From DSNY01 sp016861185 (lineage in GTDB: Bacteria > Pseudomonadota > Gammaproteobacteria > Burkholderiales > Burkholderiaceae_F), in NCBI GenBank assembly GCA_030263275.1, contig SZOR01000044.1:1-30780 (forward strand): a DNA stretch of 30,780 bases, written 5' to 3'. The notes below the pieces were generated by a model. The model was not told the origin of the DNA, ran no database searches, and saw only the letters and a program-made list of their open reading frames with translations. The translations under genes and the position numbers were made by a program. Below are positions 1 through 8,002 of the stretch, one piece after another. Numbering within the stretch: the stretch's first letter is position 1; each line of letters starts with the position of its first letter.

Positions 1-49
1 TCCACATCGTGCGCCTTGCGCCATGGCGTCCGGTGGGCCGATCCAAGTC

Positions 50-442
50 ATGAAAGAGTTCATCTGCGAGATTCCTCTGCGCTGGGGCGACATGGACGCC
101 ATGGCGCACCTGAACAACGTGCAGTACTTCCGTCTGATGGAAGAGGCGCGCATCCGCTGGTTCGCGCAGTTCGGTTTTCCGACGCTGCCGAGCGGCGAGG
201 CGCCGATCCTCGCGCATGCCGCATGCGACTTCGTCAAGGCGATGACCTACCCGGGCACCGCGATCGTCAAGCAGATCGTCACGCGAGTCGGCCGCTCGAG
301 CGTGGAGATGTCGATCGTCATCGAGCGCAGCGACGAGCCCGGCGAGGCCTACGCGACCGGGCGCACGGTGATCGTCTGGTACGACTACCGAGCCGGACGG
401 TCGGCGCCGTGGCCCGAGCACGTGCGCGCCGCGCTGGCCTGA
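50..442 (+). CDS. acyl-CoA thioesterase, 4-hydroxybenzoyl-CoA thioesterase (hotdog) family
   Basis: Predicted cytoplasmic hydrolase of acyl-CoA thioesters, 130 residues, the usual size for a single hotdog domain. The N-terminus has the family signature WGDMDAMAHLNNVQYF (about residues 12-27), with the aspartate and the H20-x-N-N motif around the active site. I start at the ATG at 50 because family members begin a few residues before this motif. An in-frame ATG at 23 would add nine residues with no family resemblance, and neither start has a clear Shine-Dalgarno sequence. The gene lies 89 bases upstream of scoA on the same strand, so it may contribute to acyl-CoA turnover, but the substrate cannot be read from the sequence. 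Confidence 0.85.
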   Translation: MKEFICEIPLRWGDMDAMAHLNNVQYFRLMEEARIRWFAQFGFPTLPSGEAPILAHAACDFVKAMTYPGTAIVKQIVTRVGRSSVEMSIVIERSDEPGEAYATGRTVIVWYDYRAGRSAPWPEHVRAALA

Positions 443-454
443 GCCGCTGCGCCG

Positions 455-463
455 TAGAATCGC
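455..463 (+). promoter_or_regulatory. candidate -10 element upstream of scoA
   Basis: TAGAATCGC lies about 70 bases before the scoA start, in the gap after the thioesterase gene. The same nine bases recur just upstream of the genes at 19910 and 29128, which supports a sigma70-type -10 box. No convincing -35 hexamer is present at the expected distance, so this is a tentative call. Confidence 0.35.
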
Positions 464-531
464 GCTGGATTCCCGGGGACGCGGCGCACGCCCGAGTCCC
501 GAACGCATCGCAAATCCCGTTGGAGGTGTGA

Positions 532-1242
532 GTGAACAAGATCTACCCTTCGGCCTCGGCCGCACTGGCGGACGTGGTCAAGGACGGCCAGACCATCGCC
601 GTCGGCGGCTTCGGGCTCTGCGGCATCCCCGAGGCGTTGATCGCCGCGCTGCGCGATTCGGGCGTGAAGAACCTGACTTGCGTCAGCAACAACGCCGGCG
701 TGGACGGCTTCGGCCTCGGGCTGCTGCTCGCCACGCGCCAGATCAGGAAGATGATCTCGTCGTACGTCGGCGAGAACAAGGAGTTCGAGCGGCAGTACCT
801 GTCGGGTGAACTGGAGCTGGAGTTCACCCCGCAGGGCACGCTCGCCGAGCGGATGCGCGCCGGCGGCGCCGGCATCCCGGCGTTTTTTACGCGCACCGGC
901 GTGGGCACGATCGTCGCCGAAGGCAAGCCGACGATGGTGTTCGACGGCGTCTGGGGCAACAAGGAATACGTGATGGAGCGCTCGATCCGCGCCGATGTCG
1001 CGCTCGTCAAGGCGTGGAAAGCCGACAAGCAGGGCAACCTCGTCTATCGCAGGACGGCGCGCAACTTCAATCCGGTCGTCGCGATGTGCGGCAAAGTGAC
1101 GATCGCCGAGGTCGAGCAGATCGTCGAGAACGGCGCAATCGATCCGGATCACGTGCACACGCCCGGCATTTTCGTGCAGAGGCTCGTGCTGAATCCACAC
1201 CCGGAAAAGCGGATCGAGAACCGTACCGTTCGCGCGAAGTGA
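532..1242 (+). CDS. scoA: succinyl-CoA:3-ketoacid CoA-transferase subunit A
   Basis: Alpha subunit of a two-subunit 3-oxoacid CoA-transferase, which moves CoA between succinyl-CoA and acetoacetate in ketone-body and polyhydroxybutyrate catabolism. The 236-residue protein begins with the family motif GGFGLCGIPE (about residues 25-34) and is full length. The start is GTG at 532, preceded by a good ribosome binding site (GGAGG, 522-526). The partner subunit follows after 15 bases, which indicates one transcript. The acetoacetate specificity is inferred from overall resemblance to ScoA. The AtoD/AtoA type is a close alternative. Confidence 0.93.
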   Translation: MNKIYPSASAALADVVKDGQTIAVGGFGLCGIPEALIAALRDSGVKNLTCVSNNAGVDGFGLGLLLATRQIRKMISSYVGENKEFERQYLSGELELEFTPQGTLAERMRAGGAGIPAFFTRTGVGTIVAEGKPTMVFDGVWGNKEYVMERSIRADVALVKAWKADKQGNLVYRRTARNFNPVVAMCGKVTIAEVEQIVENGAIDPDHVHTPGIFVQRLVLNPHPEKRIENRTVRAK

Positions 1243-1257
1243 ACTGGAGACATCGAT

Positions 1258-1908
1258 ATGGCATGGACCAGAGAAGAGATGGCCGCGCGCGCGGCGCAGG
1301 AACTGAAGGACGGCTACTACGTGAACCTCGGCATCGGACTGCCGACGCTGGTGTCGAACTACATTCCGCCCGGCATCGACGTGATGCTGCAGTCCGAGAA
1401 CGGCCTGCTCGGCATCGGCCCGTTTCCGACCGAAGACGAGATCGACCCCGACCTGATCAACGCCGGCAAGCAGCTCGTCACCGCGCTGCCGGGGTCGAGT
1501 TTCTTTTCCAGTGCGGACTCGTTCGCGATGATCCGCGGCGGCCACATCAACCTCGCGATCCTCGGCGCGATGCAGGTCAGCGAGAGGGGCGACCTCGCCA
1601 ACTGGATGATCCCCGGCAAGCTGGTCAAGGGCATGGGCGGTGCGATGGACCTCGTGGCCGGGGTCGAGCGCGTCGTGGTGCTGATGGAGCACTGCGCGAA
1701 GAACGGCGAGCACAAGATCCTGCAGCAGTGCACGCTGCCGCTGACGGGCAAGGGTGTGGTCAACCGCATCATCACCGACCTCGGCGTGTTCGACGTGACA
1801 AAGGAGGGGCTGAAGGCGGTCGAGCTTGCCCCGGGCGTGACGGCGGAAGAGGTGCGCACAAAGACTGGCTGCCACGTGCAGCTTTCGCATCTGGCTGCCA
1901 CCGCCTGA
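1258..1908 (+). CDS. scoB: succinyl-CoA:3-ketoacid CoA-transferase subunit B
   Basis: Beta subunit of the CoA-transferase, 216 residues, complete. It carries the catalytic glutamate in the motif QSENGLLG (E47), which forms the glutamyl-CoA thioester intermediate in this family, and the preceding NLGIGLPTL segment. The ATG at 1258 follows scoA by 15 bases, so the two subunits are probably made from one mRNA. With ScoA it should convert acetoacetate and succinyl-CoA into acetoacetyl-CoA and succinate. It could serve the 3-hydroxybutyryl-CoA product of the mutase operon at 14566-19089, but that link is inference. Confidence 0.94.
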   Translation: MAWTREEMAARAAQELKDGYYVNLGIGLPTLVSNYIPPGIDVMLQSENGLLGIGPFPTEDEIDPDLINAGKQLVTALPGSSFFSSADSFAMIRGGHINLAILGAMQVSERGDLANWMIPGKLVKGMGGAMDLVAGVERVVVLMEHCAKNGEHKILQQCTLPLTGKGVVNRIITDLGVFDVTKEGLKAVELAPGVTAEEVRTKTGCHVQLSHLAATA

Positions 1909-1947
1909 GCGCGCATCCTGCGTCGCGCATCGTGCTGCGCGCGACCG

Positions 1948-2039
1948 CGAAATCCCCCCGCGTGCTTCGCAGTCGGCCCCCTTTGCGAAAGGGGGCTGAA
2001 CACACCTCCCCTTGGAAAGGGGGGGAAGGGGGGATTTCG
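1948..2039. repeat. palindromic intergenic element with predicted three-way-junction fold
   Basis: The outer arms CGAAATCCCCCC (1948-1959) and GGGGGGATTTCG (2028-2039) are perfect reverse complements. Between them sit two more hairpins: nine-base perfect arms around GCG at 1976-1996, and CCCCTT/AAGGGG at 2008-2022. The whole 92-base unit can fold as a closed stem with two side hairpins. It lies between scoB and the downstream transporter gene. There is no T-tract, so it is not an ordinary intrinsic terminator. A shortened copy of the first inner hairpin occurs at 4403-4419, which suggests a dispersed family. Confidence 0.75.
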
Positions 2040-2125
2040 AATGCGGGAGCGAGGCAACTTCCGACCGGCAGGAGCGGGTCCCGCAGCGCGCCCGCCCTCT
2101 TCGTCGTCGTCGCCCGATCCGTGCA

Positions 2126-3067
2126 ATGAGCGCGCCCAACCACTTCGGCGAGCACGAGCACGGCGACAGCGCATACACGCACCAGGCGCGCCCGCACGGC
2201 GCGCAGCCGCTCGCGATCGCGGTCGGACTGACGCTCGGCTACGCGTTCATCGAACTGATCGGCGGGCTGTGGTCGGGTTCGCTCGCGCTGCTTGCCGATG
2301 CCGGGCACATGGCGACCGACTCGGCGGCACTGCTGTTCGCCCTCGCGGCCAACATCATCGCGCGCCGGCCGGTGTCGGATCGACATTCGTTCGGGCTGGC
2401 GCGCGTCGAGGTGATCGCCGCGTTCGTCAATGCGCTCGCGATGCTGGGCGTGGTCGCCTGGATCTTCTACGAGGCGATCGATCGCCTGCGCAGCCCCGTG
2501 CCGGTCAAGGGGCTCGGCGTCTTCGTGATCGCCGGCATCGGCCTGCTGATCAACGTCGCGGTGGCGTGGGCGCTGTCGAAGGACCGCGACAACGTCAACA
2601 CGCGGGCTGCCTTCATCCACGTGCTGGGCGACCTGCTCGGCTCGGTTGCCGCGATCGCCGCCGGACTGATCATCTACTTCGGCGGGCCGCTGGTCGCGGA
2701 CCCGCTGCTGTCGATGTTCGTCGCCGCGCTGATCCTGCGCTCGACCTTCGGGGTGCTGCGCGAGACCACCTTCGTGCTGCTCGACAGCGTGCCGCACGGC
2801 GTCGACTACCGGAAGGTGGGGCTGTCGCTCGCGCAGATCCCGGGCGTCCTGTCGGTGCACGATCTGCACGTGTGGTCGATGGTGCCCGGTCGCAGCGCCC
2901 TGTCGGCGCACGTGCTGGTCGACGATATCGAACGCTGGCCGGTCGTGCTGCACCAGGCGCGCCACATCCTGCGGCGCGACTTCAAGATCGACCACATCAC
3001 GCTGCAGCCCGAGTGGCTGCGCAAGGAACCGTCCGAAGCGGCGATCCCGCTCAGGCGATCTTCCTGA
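2126..3067 (+). CDS. cation diffusion facilitator family transporter (Zn/Cd/Co type)
   Basis: Inner-membrane metal-cation/proton antiporter of the CDF family, 313 residues. The N-terminal tail is rich in histidine. About six membrane segments follow, with metal-site motifs H61-x3-D65 in the second segment (HMATDS) and H165-x3-D169 in the fifth (HVLGDLLGS), then the C-terminal cytoplasmic domain (HDLHVWSMVPG). This HD-HD pattern is typical of the CzcD/ZitB zinc group. I place the start at the ATG at 2126. Upstream in-frame codons run into the palindromic repeat and encode arginine-rich nonsense. The 3' end overlaps the convergent DUF1624 gene by 17 bases. Confidence 0.92.
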   Translation: MSAPNHFGEHEHGDSAYTHQARPHGAQPLAIAVGLTLGYAFIELIGGLWSGSLALLADAGHMATDSAALLFALAANIIARRPVSDRHSFGLARVEVIAAFVNALAMLGVVAWIFYEAIDRLRSPVPVKGLGVFVIAGIGLLINVAVAWALSKDRDNVNTRAAFIHVLGDLLGSVAAIAAGLIIYFGGPLVADPLLSMFVAALILRSTFGVLRETTFVLLDSVPHGVDYRKVGLSLAQIPGVLSVHDLHVWSMVPGRSALSAHVLVDDIERWPVVLHQARHILRRDFKIDHITLQPEWLRKEPSEAAIPLRRSS

Positions 3068-3779
3068 CGAGCCACAGCGCCCCCATCAGCACGGGCTGGT
3101 GGACGAGGTAGACGGTCAGGCTCCAGACGCCGAGAAAGACGAGCCAGCGCGGCGGCGCTTCGTTGAGCCGGCGCAAAGCGGGCGCCAGCGCGAAGCCGTG
3201 CCGACGCCACTGCGCGCCGAGCGCGACGCCGATCAGCACGACGCCGATCCACGGGAACAGCGGCACGTAGTCCTCGGTGCGCGGCTTCATCGTCACCAGG
3301 CCGATGACGTTCAGCGGCGTCGGATTGAATGCCGCGTCCTTCACCAGCAGCCCAAGCGCGATCGCCACGCCGCCGAGCAGCAGGTTCCACGCGCCGAGCG
3401 CGACCAGCGGCCGCGCGAGCACCAGCGCCACCGCGATGAAATGCAGGATGCCGAACCACACGTAGCGCGGCCCGAACACGAGCCACGTGCCCGCGGACAC
3501 GAGCACCGCGGCACCGGCGATCTGCGCCCAGCGCGACCAGAAGTCGCGCCACGCCGGTTTGTACGCGGTGCGCAGCACGAGACCGACTCCGAGCAGCAGC
3601 AGAAACTGCGCGACGATCGCCGTGCGCCAGCCCACCCACGGCTGGTCGCGGGTCATCGCCAGCTTCACCCAGCCGAAGTGGTTCAGGTCGTAGATGAAGT
3701 GATAGACGATCATCTGCGCGACCGCGAAGCCGCGCAGCGCATCGATCAGCGCGAGGCGGGGAGGCTTCGGTACGGTCAT
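3051..3779 (-). CDS. DUF1624 family membrane protein (heparan-alpha-glucosaminide N-acetyltransferase-like)
   Basis: Integral membrane protein of 242 residues with about seven hydrophobic segments. The N-terminus has the DUF1624/HGSNAT signature: IDALRGFAV (about residues 12-20), then IVYHFIYDLNHFG with H27 and D31. The C-terminus has VYLVHQP. Related acyltransferase-like proteins move acyl groups across the membrane, but no substrate is known for this bacterial subgroup. It is transcribed towards the CDF transporter and the two reading frames overlap at their 3' ends. No strong ribosome binding site precedes the ATG at 3779. Confidence 0.85.
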   Translation of the reverse strand: MTVPKPPRLALIDALRGFAVAQMIVYHFIYDLNHFGWVKLAMTRDQPWVGWRTAIVAQFLLLLGVGLVLRTAYKPAWRDFWSRWAQIAGAAVLVSAGTWLVFGPRYVWFGILHFIAVALVLARPLVALGAWNLLLGGVAIALGLLVKDAAFNPTPLNVIGLVTMKPRTEDYVPLFPWIGVVLIGVALGAQWRRHGFALAPALRRLNEAPPRWLVFLGVWSLTVYLVHQPVLMGALWLVRKIA

Positions 3780-3947
3780 CTGGCAGCGGTGTCGAGAGGG
3801 CGGGGGAATGCTACCTGCGCACGAGCCCGGGGCGACCCCGAAGATGGACGGCTCCGGCGGCGTGGCCTATCCTCGGCGCGCGATGGCGAGGTGACCGGCA
3901 GCGGCAGTCGACCGTCGCAAGACGCAAACGGGAGTGCATGCAGTCAC

Positions 3948-4361
3948 ATGAAGAAGGGCGATTCGGCGAACGGTTGCTGCCAGTGCGGCGCGCTGCAATT
4001 CTCGGTGCGCTTTCCGACGAAATGGATGGCGCACTGCCATTGCACAATGTGCCGGCGCGCGCACGGCGCGGCGTTCGTCACGTGGGTGGGTGTCGAGGAT
4101 GCGTCGTTCGAGCTGGCCGACCCGGACGGCCTGCTGCGCTGGTATGCGTCGTCGCCGGGGGCAGAGCGCGGCTTCTGCTCGCGCTGCGGCAGCATGCTGT
4201 TCTTCCGTTCGCAGCGCTGGCCGGGCGAGATCCACGTCGTGCGCGCGAACTTCGATTCGGCGCTCGACCGCGAGCCGCAGGCGCACGTGTTCTACGACAC
4301 GCGCGTGTCCTGGTTCGAAGTCAACGACGCCTTGCCGAAGCGACCGCCGCCGGCGTCTTGA
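3948..4361 (+). CDS. GFA family zinc-binding protein (glutathione-dependent formaldehyde-activating enzyme fold)
   Basis: Small 137-residue protein of the GFA (Mss4-like) family. The expected zinc cysteines are present: C11 and C13 (CQCGAL), C30/C32/C35 (CHCTMC followed by RRAHG), and C77/C80 (FCSRCGS). Family members include Gfa, proposed to help condense glutathione with formaldehyde, but most paralogues have no assigned substrate, so I give no symbol. The start is the ATG at 3948, with a GGGAG about 13 bases upstream. It is convergent with the hypothetical gene ending at 4432, and a short perfect palindrome lies between them. Confidence 0.88.
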   Translation: MKKGDSANGCCQCGALQFSVRFPTKWMAHCHCTMCRRAHGAAFVTWVGVEDASFELADPDGLLRWYASSPGAERGFCSRCGSMLFFRSQRWPGEIHVVRANFDSALDREPQAHVFYDTRVSWFEVNDALPKRPPPAS

Positions 4362-4402
4362 CGCCGCGTTTTCGTCTGCGAGCGGGGAGAAAGTCTGCCT
4401 GG

Positions 4403-4419
4403 CCCCTTTGCGAAAGGGG
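4403..4419. repeat. short perfect palindrome, partial copy of the 1948-2039 element
   Basis: CCCCTTTGCGAAAGGGG is a perfect inverted repeat with a GCG centre. It is identical to the core of the first inner hairpin at 1976-1996. It sits between two convergent genes, where it could slow transcription from both sides, but it has no T-run. Confidence 0.65.
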
Positions 4420-4431
4420 ATCGGCGCGGGG

Positions 4432-4962
4432 TCAGAAAGCGGAACGCAGCAGCGTGGTCAGCTCCCCGAGGCGGCCGAGCCATTCCCGATGCCAGAGCAC
4501 CATCGAAAAGCCGACCGCGACGGCGAGCGCGACGGCGAGCGGGCGACGCCACCGCTGCCACGCGCGGCGGGCGGGGCTGGGAAGTTCGCGCTCCGCGGCC
4601 GCTTCCTGCAGCTGTACCTGCATGCGCAGCGCTTCGAGCGGAATGCGCATCGTCAGGTTCAACGCGGACACGACGAGCTGCTGGGGCAGCTGGCCGCGCA
4701 CTTCCTTCGCGAGGCCGAACGCAACCAGCCGCGCGGCATTGCGCGGGGCACGAACCGCATCGACGCCGGGATCGACCGCCAGGATCTCGCGCAGGGTGCG
4801 TGCGCCGTTCAGCGCCGCCAGCAGGCGCCGTTGCGGTCCGCTCAGATTGAGCTGCGGCTTTTCCAGTTCCGCCTGGCCGCGCCGGGTCCGCTCGAGGGCA
4901 ACGTCGAGCGGATCGGCGGACGCCTCGCGTGGGACGCCGAGCGCGTTGGGATCGATGGACAT
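4432..4962 (-). CDS. hypothetical protein with C-terminal membrane anchor
   Basis: I do not recognise a named family. From the ATG at 4962 the product has 176 residues. In-frame ATGs at 4971 and 5025 are alternatives, and none has a clear ribosome binding site. The middle segment LNLSGPQRRLLAALNG (about residues 39-54), followed by RTLREIL, looks like a small helical or winged-helix unit. Near the C-terminus a single hydrophobic stretch (about residues 141-157, PLAVALAVAVGFSMVLW) is flanked by arginines and tryptophans. The topology suggests a cytoplasmic domain tethered by a tail anchor. Codon use matches the neighbouring genes, so I think it is real. Confidence 0.65.
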   Translation of the reverse strand: MSIDPNALGVPREASADPLDVALERTRRGQAELEKPQLNLSGPQRRLLAALNGARTLREILAVDPGVDAVRAPRNAARLVAFGLAKEVRGQLPQQLVVSALNLTMRIPLEALRMQVQLQEAAAERELPSPARRAWQRWRRPLAVALAVAVGFSMVLWHREWLGRLGELTTLLRSAF

Positions 4963-5144
4963 GGCCGGCATGGCTGTGGGTGCGGAATCGCGTGGATGAT
5001 GCGCGGATCCTAGCCGCAGCGCCATAGGATGCCGAGAGGCCGAACGGATGAGGAGCTTTTTCCCGCGGTGCGTCAGAACTTGCCTTACAGGATCGACGAG
5101 GCGCGCCGCTCGGATTGACTCCGATCAAAAAGGACGGAGGCGCG

Positions 5145-6149
5145 ATGCCTGAACTCGGCGGGTTGCGGTCTTCCCGTTGTCGCCGCGCGTGGAGCGCGGT
5201 GACGTTGGTTGCGCTGCTGTCGACGGTGGGGGCACCGCCTGCCTTCGCTTTCGATCTGCAGGGCCATCGCGGCGCGCGCGGGCTCGCACCGGAGAACACG
5301 TTGGCGGCTTTTCGCGCGGCGCTGGCCATCGGCGTCACGACGATCGAAACCGATCTGGCGATGACGAAGGACGGCGTGCTCGTGCTCGCGCACGATCCGC
5401 GGCTGAACCCGGCGCTCGTGCGCGACGCCGACGGCCGCTGGCTCGTGGCGGAAGGGCCTGCGATCCGCCAACTGACGTTCGACGAGTTGAGGCGCTACGA
5501 CGTCGGCCGGCTGAACCCCGAGCATCGCTACGCGCGCCAATGGCCTCGCCAGCAGCCGGCCGACGGCGAACGCATCCCGACGCTCGCGCAACTGATCGAT
5601 CTGGTGAAGGCGAGCGGCCGGGCGGTGCGCCTCAATCTGGAAACGAAGCTCGCGCCGACCGACGCCGACACGCCCGAGCCCGCCCTGTTCGCCCGGGCGG
5701 TCGTCGAAGAGTTGCGCCGCTCCGGCATGGTCGAGCGGGCGACGATCCAGTCGTTCGACTGGCGCACGCTCGCGGAGGTCAAGCGCATCGCACCGGAGAT
5801 CGCCACCGCCTGCCTGACGATCGAAGCGGAGAACTTCGACACGGTGCGCGCGGACGCGAGCGGCGCCTCGCCGTGGCACGCGGGGCTGAAGCGTGTCGAT
5901 CACGGCGAGTCGCTGCCGCGGCTGGTCAAGGCGGCAGGCTGCGGCACCTGGTCGATGTTCTGGCGCAATCTGACGCCCGCGCTCGCGGCCGAAGCGAAAG
6001 CGCTCGGACTGCAGTTGCTGCCGTGGACCGTCAACGAGCCGGCGGCGATGGCGCGGCTGATCGACCTGGGCGTGGACGGAATCATCACCGATTACCCCGA
6101 CCGCCTGCGCGCCGTGCTGGCGGAACGAGGCATGCGCCTACCCGACTAG
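5145..6149 (+). CDS. periplasmic glycerophosphodiester phosphodiesterase
   Basis: Hydrolyses glycerophosphodiesters, derived from phospholipids, to glycerol-3-phosphate and an alcohol. The 334-residue precursor has a signal peptide: basic N-region, hydrophobic core, and likely cleavage after A35 in PPAFA. The TIM-barrel GDPD motifs follow: H41-R42-G43, E50-N51-T52, E68-x-D70, and H83 in LAHDPRL. The C-terminus has the conserved WTVNEPAAM and GIITDYPDRL. I use the ATG at 5145 because GGAGG at 5136-5140 precedes it. A TTG at 5115 is possible but would put extra residues before the signal peptide. It stands alone upstream of pyrG. Resembles GlpQ/UgpQ, but the exact type is uncertain. Confidence 0.92.
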   Translation: MPELGGLRSSRCRRAWSAVTLVALLSTVGAPPAFAFDLQGHRGARGLAPENTLAAFRAALAIGVTTIETDLAMTKDGVLVLAHDPRLNPALVRDADGRWLVAEGPAIRQLTFDELRRYDVGRLNPEHRYARQWPRQQPADGERIPTLAQLIDLVKASGRAVRLNLETKLAPTDADTPEPALFARAVVEELRRSGMVERATIQSFDWRTLAEVKRIAPEIATACLTIEAENFDTVRADASGASPWHAGLKRVDHGESLPRLVKAAGCGTWSMFWRNLTPALAAEAKALGLQLLPWTVNEPAAMARLIDLGVDGIITDYPDRLRAVLAERGMRLPD

Positions 6150-6179
6150 GCGACGGTTACGGGCCGCCCGCTACGCTGA

Positions 6180-6200
6180 ATCCTCGATCCTCGATCCTCG
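6180..6200. repeat. three tandem copies of the heptamer ATCCTCG
   Basis: Three perfect head-to-tail copies of ATCCTCG lie in the gap between the phosphodiesterase gene and pyrG, just before the candidate pyrG -10 element. Similar heptamer iterations (ATCCGCA) occur at 28475-28489. Confidence 0.7.
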
Positions 6201-6217
6201 CGCTCCAGCGCCTTGCG

Positions 6218-6223
6218 TATACT
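6218..6223 (+). promoter_or_regulatory. candidate -10 element of pyrG
   Basis: TATACT, close to the TATAAT consensus, lies 55 bases before the pyrG ATG and just downstream of the ATCCTCG heptamer array. No good -35 hexamer is visible at 16-18 bases. Confidence 0.35.
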
Positions 6224-6277
6224 GCCGCTTTACCGGTAACGCGCGCGCTGCGGCGACGCAGGCGGCACCCAACGAAC

Positions 6278-7945
6278 ATGACGAAATACGTCTTCGTTAC
6301 CGGTGGCGTCGTGTCCTCCCTCGGCAAGGGGATCGCCGCCGCCTCGCTCGCTGCGATCCTCGAATCGCGCGGCCTCAAAGTCACCCTGATCAAGCTCGAT
6401 CCCTACATCAACGTCGACCCCGGAACGATGTCGCCGTTTCAGCACGGCGAAGTGTTCGTCACCGAGGACGGCGCCGAAACGGACCTGGACCTCGGTCACT
6501 ACGAACGCTTCATCTCCGCCAAGATGAAGCGCGTGAACAACTTCACGACCGGGCAGATCTACGAGTCGGTGATCAAGAAGGAGCGGCGCGGCGAATACCT
6601 CGGCAAGACCGTGCAGGTGATCCCGCACATCACCAACGAGATCCAGGAGTTCATCGAGCGCGGCGCGCGCGCCGCATGGGAAGGCAAGACCGATGTCGCG
6701 ATCGTCGAGATCGGCGGAACGGTCGGCGACATCGAGTCGCTGCCTTTCGTCGAAGCCGCGCGGCAGATGAGCCTGCGGCTCGGACGCGGCTCGTGCTGCT
6801 TCGTGCACCTGACGCTGGTGCCCTTCGTCCCGTCGGCGGGTGAACTGAAAACCAAGCCGACGCAGCACAGCGTGCAGAAGCTGCGCGAGATCGGCATCTC
6901 GCCCGACGTGCTGTTGTGCCGCGCAGACCGCCCGATCCCGGAGGAGGAGCGCGCGAAGATCTCGCTGTTCTCCAACGTGCCGCTGAACGCGGTGATCTCG
7001 GTGTGGGACGCGGACTCGATCTACAAGGTGCCGTCGATGCTGCACAAGCAGGGGCTCGACGAGATCGTCTGCTTTGCGCTCGGCATCGTCTCGCGGCCGG
7101 CCGACCTGTCGGCGTGGGACAAGCTCGCGTACGCGCTTGAGCACCCGGAGCACGAGATCCGCATCGGCATGGTCGGCAAGTACGTCGACCTGTCGGACTC
7201 GTACAAGTCGCTGAACGAGGCGCTGACGCACGCCGGCATCCACACCCGCACGCGCGTGACGATCGAATACGTCGACTCGGAGGAGATCGAGCGCGAGGGC
7301 ACCGCCGTACTGAAGAACCTCGACGCGATCCTCGTGCCGGGCGGCTTCGGCAAGCGCGGCACCGAGGGCAAGATCAAGGCGATCCAGTTCGCGCGCGAGA
7401 ACAAGGTGCCCTATCTCGGCATCTGTCTCGGCATGCAGCTCGCGACGATCGAGTTCGCGCGCAACGTGTGCGGACTGGCGGGAGCGAATTCGACCGAGTT
7501 CGATCCGGACACGCCGCATCCGGTGGTGGCGCTGATCACCGAGTGGACGGACCGCACCGGGCGCATCGAGCGGCGCAGCGACCAGTCCGATCTCGGCGGA
7601 ACGATGCGGCTCGGCGCGCAGCGCGTGCCGGTTGAACCCGGGACGCTCGCGTACCGGGTCTACGGTTCCGAGGTCAACGAGCGGCACCGCCACCGGTACG
7701 AGGTCAACAACGCCTACGTGCCGCAGCTCGAGGCGAAGGGCTATAAGGTGTCGGCGCGCACGCCGACCGAAAACCTGCCCGAGATGATGGAGCTGCCCGC
7801 GCATCCGTTCTTCATCGGCGTGCAATTCCACCCCGAGTTCACGTCGACGCCGCGCGGCGGGCACCCGCTGTTCAAGGCGTATATCGAAGCGGCGCTCGCC
7901 TGCGAGCAGGCGCGGCGCACGGCGGCATTGCAGAAGGTTGCCTGA
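6278..7945 (+). CDS. pyrG: CTP synthase (glutamine hydrolysing)
   Basis: Makes CTP from UTP, ATP and glutamine in pyrimidine nucleotide synthesis. The protein has 555 residues, as expected. The N-terminal amidoligase domain starts MTKYVFVTGGVVSSLGKG, with the P-loop-like SSLGKG. The C-terminal class I glutamine amidotransferase domain has the nucleophile C383 (YLGICLGMQ) and the H518/E520 pair in FHPEF. The ATG at 6278 is the family start. The frame stays open far upstream only because of GC bias. It heads the block pyrG-kdsA-DUF1330-eno-ftsB, an order conserved in many betaproteobacteria. Confidence 0.98.
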   Translation: MTKYVFVTGGVVSSLGKGIAAASLAAILESRGLKVTLIKLDPYINVDPGTMSPFQHGEVFVTEDGAETDLDLGHYERFISAKMKRVNNFTTGQIYESVIKKERRGEYLGKTVQVIPHITNEIQEFIERGARAAWEGKTDVAIVEIGGTVGDIESLPFVEAARQMSLRLGRGSCCFVHLTLVPFVPSAGELKTKPTQHSVQKLREIGISPDVLLCRADRPIPEEERAKISLFSNVPLNAVISVWDADSIYKVPSMLHKQGLDEIVCFALGIVSRPADLSAWDKLAYALEHPEHEIRIGMVGKYVDLSDSYKSLNEALTHAGIHTRTRVTIEYVDSEEIEREGTAVLKNLDAILVPGGFGKRGTEGKIKAIQFARENKVPYLGICLGMQLATIEFARNVCGLAGANSTEFDPDTPHPVVALITEWTDRTGRIERRSDQSDLGGTMRLGAQRVPVEPGTLAYRVYGSEVNERHRHRYEVNNAYVPQLEAKGYKVSARTPTENLPEMMELPAHPFFIGVQFHPEFTSTPRGGHPLFKAYIEAALACEQARRTAALQKVA

Positions 7946-7975
7946 TGAGACTGCGCCTCATCCCCTCACCCCCGA

Positions 7976-8002
7976 CCCCTCTCCCGCCTGGCGGGCGAGG
8001 GG
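7976..8002. repeat. long hairpin in the pyrG-kdsA gap
   Basis: CCCCTCTCCCGCC (7976-7988) and GGCGGGCGAGGGG (7990-8002) are reverse complements with one mismatch and form a very GC-rich hairpin. It is preceded by the C-rich stretch CTCATCCCCTCACCCCCGAC. It resembles dispersed GC-rich intergenic palindromes in proteobacteria and ends 28 bases before the kdsA start, so it would sit in the kdsA leader if transcription runs through from pyrG. Confidence 0.7.

Noticed and set aside
1948..2039. Intrinsic terminator after scoB
   Set aside because: The hairpins are not followed by a T-run on either strand, and the multi-hairpin layout fits a dispersed repeat better.
385..2178. 597-codon minus-strand frame opposite scoA and scoB
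   Set aside because: It is antisense to two clear CoA-transferase subunits and runs through the palindromic repeat. Composition indicates a shadow frame.
5177..7945. A 922-residue fusion upstream of and including CTP synthase
   Set aside because: The first 367 codons are an arginine-rich out-of-frame reading of the phosphodiesterase gene. CTP synthase begins at 6278 with its normal N-terminus.
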